A stretch of DNA of 8,453 bases. Source: an uncultured Moraxella sp. (GTDB lineage: Bacteria > Pseudomonadota > Gammaproteobacteria > Pseudomonadales > Moraxellaceae). The position numbers and the translations under genes are program-made. Each line of letters starts with the position of its first letter. The stretch's first letter is position 1. Under the pieces are notes generated by a model, which was given only the letters and a program-made list of their open reading frames with translations, was not told where the DNA came from and did no database searches. Below, piece after piece: positions 7,870-8,453 of this stretch. The stretch is taken from positions 1-8,453 of the forward strand of contig CAKMOY010000012.1 of NCBI GenBank assembly GCA_927911235.1. The letters are read 5' to 3'.

Positions 7870-7974
7870 TGCGTGTTGACATGGTTTGGCAAAATAACAT
7901 GACGGTTTTTTTTGAAAAAAAAAGTTTGAGAAAATTGCATAGCGATGAAACGTTTAGAATTTTTAAAATACGTT

Positions 7975-8003
7975 ATTATAACACCAAAAAAAAGTGTTGC
8001 CAT
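7975..8003 (-). promoter_or_regulatory. Putative sigma70-type promoter for the tolC-hlyD-permease operon
   Basis: On the - strand, ATGGCA (8003-7998, 4/6 match to TTGACA) is followed by a 17-bp spacer and a perfect TATAAT (7980-7975). The expected transcript start, near 7968, gives a leader of about 30-70 nt before the possible start codons at 7940 or 7900. The spacer is bounded by inverted arms AACAC/GTGTT (7980-7984, 7994-7998) that overlap both boxes and could be an operator, though they are short. The call rests on consensus match and position only. Confidence 0.6.
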
Positions 8004-8006
8004 GAT

Positions 8007-8044
8007 AAAAAAAGTGACTGGCAAAGTCAATGCTTTTTGACTTT
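8007..8044 (-). promoter_or_regulatory. Overlapping inverted repeats with a T7 run, attenuator-like
   Basis: Read on the - strand: AAAGTCAA (8044-8037), a 6-nt loop, TTGACTTT (8030-8023), then AGTCA (8019-8015 region) and seven T (8013-8007). The middle element can pair with the first (8-bp stem) or, as TGACT, with the third (5-bp stem next to the T run). These pairings exclude each other. It lies between the RlpA-like gene and the tolC-side promoter. The stems have few G:C pairs, so it may be only a weak second terminator. Confidence 0.35.
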
Positions 8045-8063
8045 TATATCATTAACACCGTTA

Positions 8064-8403
8064 TCAAAAATTTGACCAAAAAAAAGAGACATCGCTATCT
8101 CTTTTTTTGTGAAAAAGCGTACGCCCATATTTGCCAAAGCCCCCACGGTCAATTACACGCACGATGACGCTTTTGCCGTTGGCTTGGTTGGTTATTTTAA
8201 GTTTACTGCCAAGTTTGTGAATATTGCTGGCGGCGGTCAAGCCATTTTGGTTAAAAATTTCGCCCAATGCAGTGCGTTTGCCGTGATGTTTGCCACCATG
8301 CCAAGAAGCGATATCCGCATGAATGGCGGTCGTGGCGATAAGGGTTGATAAGAATTAAAGTTGATTTGGCAAATTTATTTTGTAACCATGTTGCCAAAAT
8401 CAT
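8064..8403 (-). pseudogene. RlpA-like double-psi beta-barrel protein, frameshifted and C-terminally truncated
   Basis: Exported cell-envelope protein resembling RlpA/septal-ring lytic transglycosylase. From ATG 8403 the frame reads MILATWLQNKFAKSTL. Dropping one base at TTAATT (8353-8358) joins it to FLSTLIATTAIHA, completing a Sec signal peptide of about 29 residues with cleavage after AIHA. The mature part has ASWHGGKHHGKRTALGE, NQNGLTAASN, and SVIVRVIDRGGFGKYGRTL, the RlpA core pattern. Family members continue with a DLS-type motif carrying the proposed catalytic Asp and about 25-30 further residues. Here that is replaced by FHKKRDSDVSFFWSNF, and the stop (8066-8064) lies beyond the hairpin terminator at 8078-8108. 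So about 100 bp of the 3' end appears deleted. As written, neither secretion nor catalysis is expected. It is transcribed in the same direction as the tolC-like gene. Confidence 0.78.
8078..8108 (-). terminator. Rho-independent terminator, bidirectional, at the 3' end of the RlpA-like gene
   Basis: A hairpin with arms at 8085-8091 and 8096-8102 is flanked by A8 (8078-8085) and T7 (8102-8108), so it can act on both strands. In the - strand transcript the stem is AGAGAUA/UGUCUCU with one U-G wobble, closed by a GCGA (GNRA) tetraloop and followed by eight U. The damaged RlpA-like frame reads straight through it. Confidence 0.8.
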
Positions 8404-8408
8404 AAGCA

Positions 8409-8436
8409 AATATCACTTGGCGTAATTTCATGTAAA
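8409..8436 (-). promoter_or_regulatory. Possible promoter of the RlpA-like gene
   Basis: On the - strand, TTTACA (8436-8431, 5/6 to consensus) is separated by 16 bp from GATATT (8414-8409, 4/6). Only 5 bases separate this -10 box from the proposed ATG at 8403, so the transcript would be almost leaderless, and no ribosome binding site is visible. The match is weak. Confidence 0.28.
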
Positions 8437-8453
8437 ACTAAACAGTTATCATT

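Noticed and set aside
8109..8348. 79-aa + strand open frame at the right end
   Set aside because: It is antisense to the RlpA-like core, which has recognisable domain motifs; the + frame has none.
1..8453. CRISPR array, tRNA, rRNA, insertion sequence or DNA-uptake repeats
   Set aside because: No spaced identical repeats, no tRNA-like cloverleaf, no transposase frame or terminal inverted repeats, and no recurring Neisseria- or Haemophilus-type uptake word was seen.

Overview
This is A+T-rich DNA (roughly 42% G+C by eye) from a Gram-negative bacterium. Free-standing trpD and trpC genes, a TolC/HlyD/ABC-2 export operon and an RlpA-like protein fit a gammaproteobacterium of the Moraxellaceae (Moraxella-like). 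That placement is an inference from composition and protein style; there is no rRNA here to prove it.

Layout. Positions 78-2606 read on the + strand: trpD (intact), trpC (frameshifted near its 3' end) and a prolyl-tRNA-deacylase-like YbaK-domain gene that is broken by three separate lesions. From 2640 everything reads on the - strand. In transcription order these are a short RlpA-like gene (8403->8064, damaged), then a promoter, an outer-membrane TolC-type protein (about 7900->6289), an HlyD-type periplasmic adaptor (6205->5114) and two paralogous ABC-2 type permeases (5082->3773, split by two frameshifts, and 3773->2640, intact). The two blocks converge at about 2607-2639.

How the genes work together. 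TrpD and TrpC catalyse consecutive steps of tryptophan synthesis. The TolC-HlyD-permease-permease set looks like one tripartite efflux operon of the YbhGFSR/YhiI-RbbA-YhhJ type, but the cassette contains no ATP-binding subunit.

The most striking property of the window is damage. At least five reading frames carry 1-bp indels, mostly one extra base in A/T homopolymers (T6 at 1973, A8 at 2136, T8 at 4311, A8 at 5001), plus one missing A at 2322. There is also a perfect 16-bp tandem duplication that shifts the end of the deacylase-like gene, and a perfect 22-bp tandem duplication between trpD and trpC. Each frame can be rejoined exactly by a one-base or one-unit correction, and the rejoined proteins look like normal family members. 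This means either an uncorrected long-read-type assembly or a genome in recent, active decay; the sequence alone cannot fully separate these. The tandem duplications and the RlpA-like frame that runs through its own terminator are harder to explain as simple homopolymer miscalls. I found no convincing previously undescribed system, CRISPR array, tRNA, rRNA or insertion sequence.
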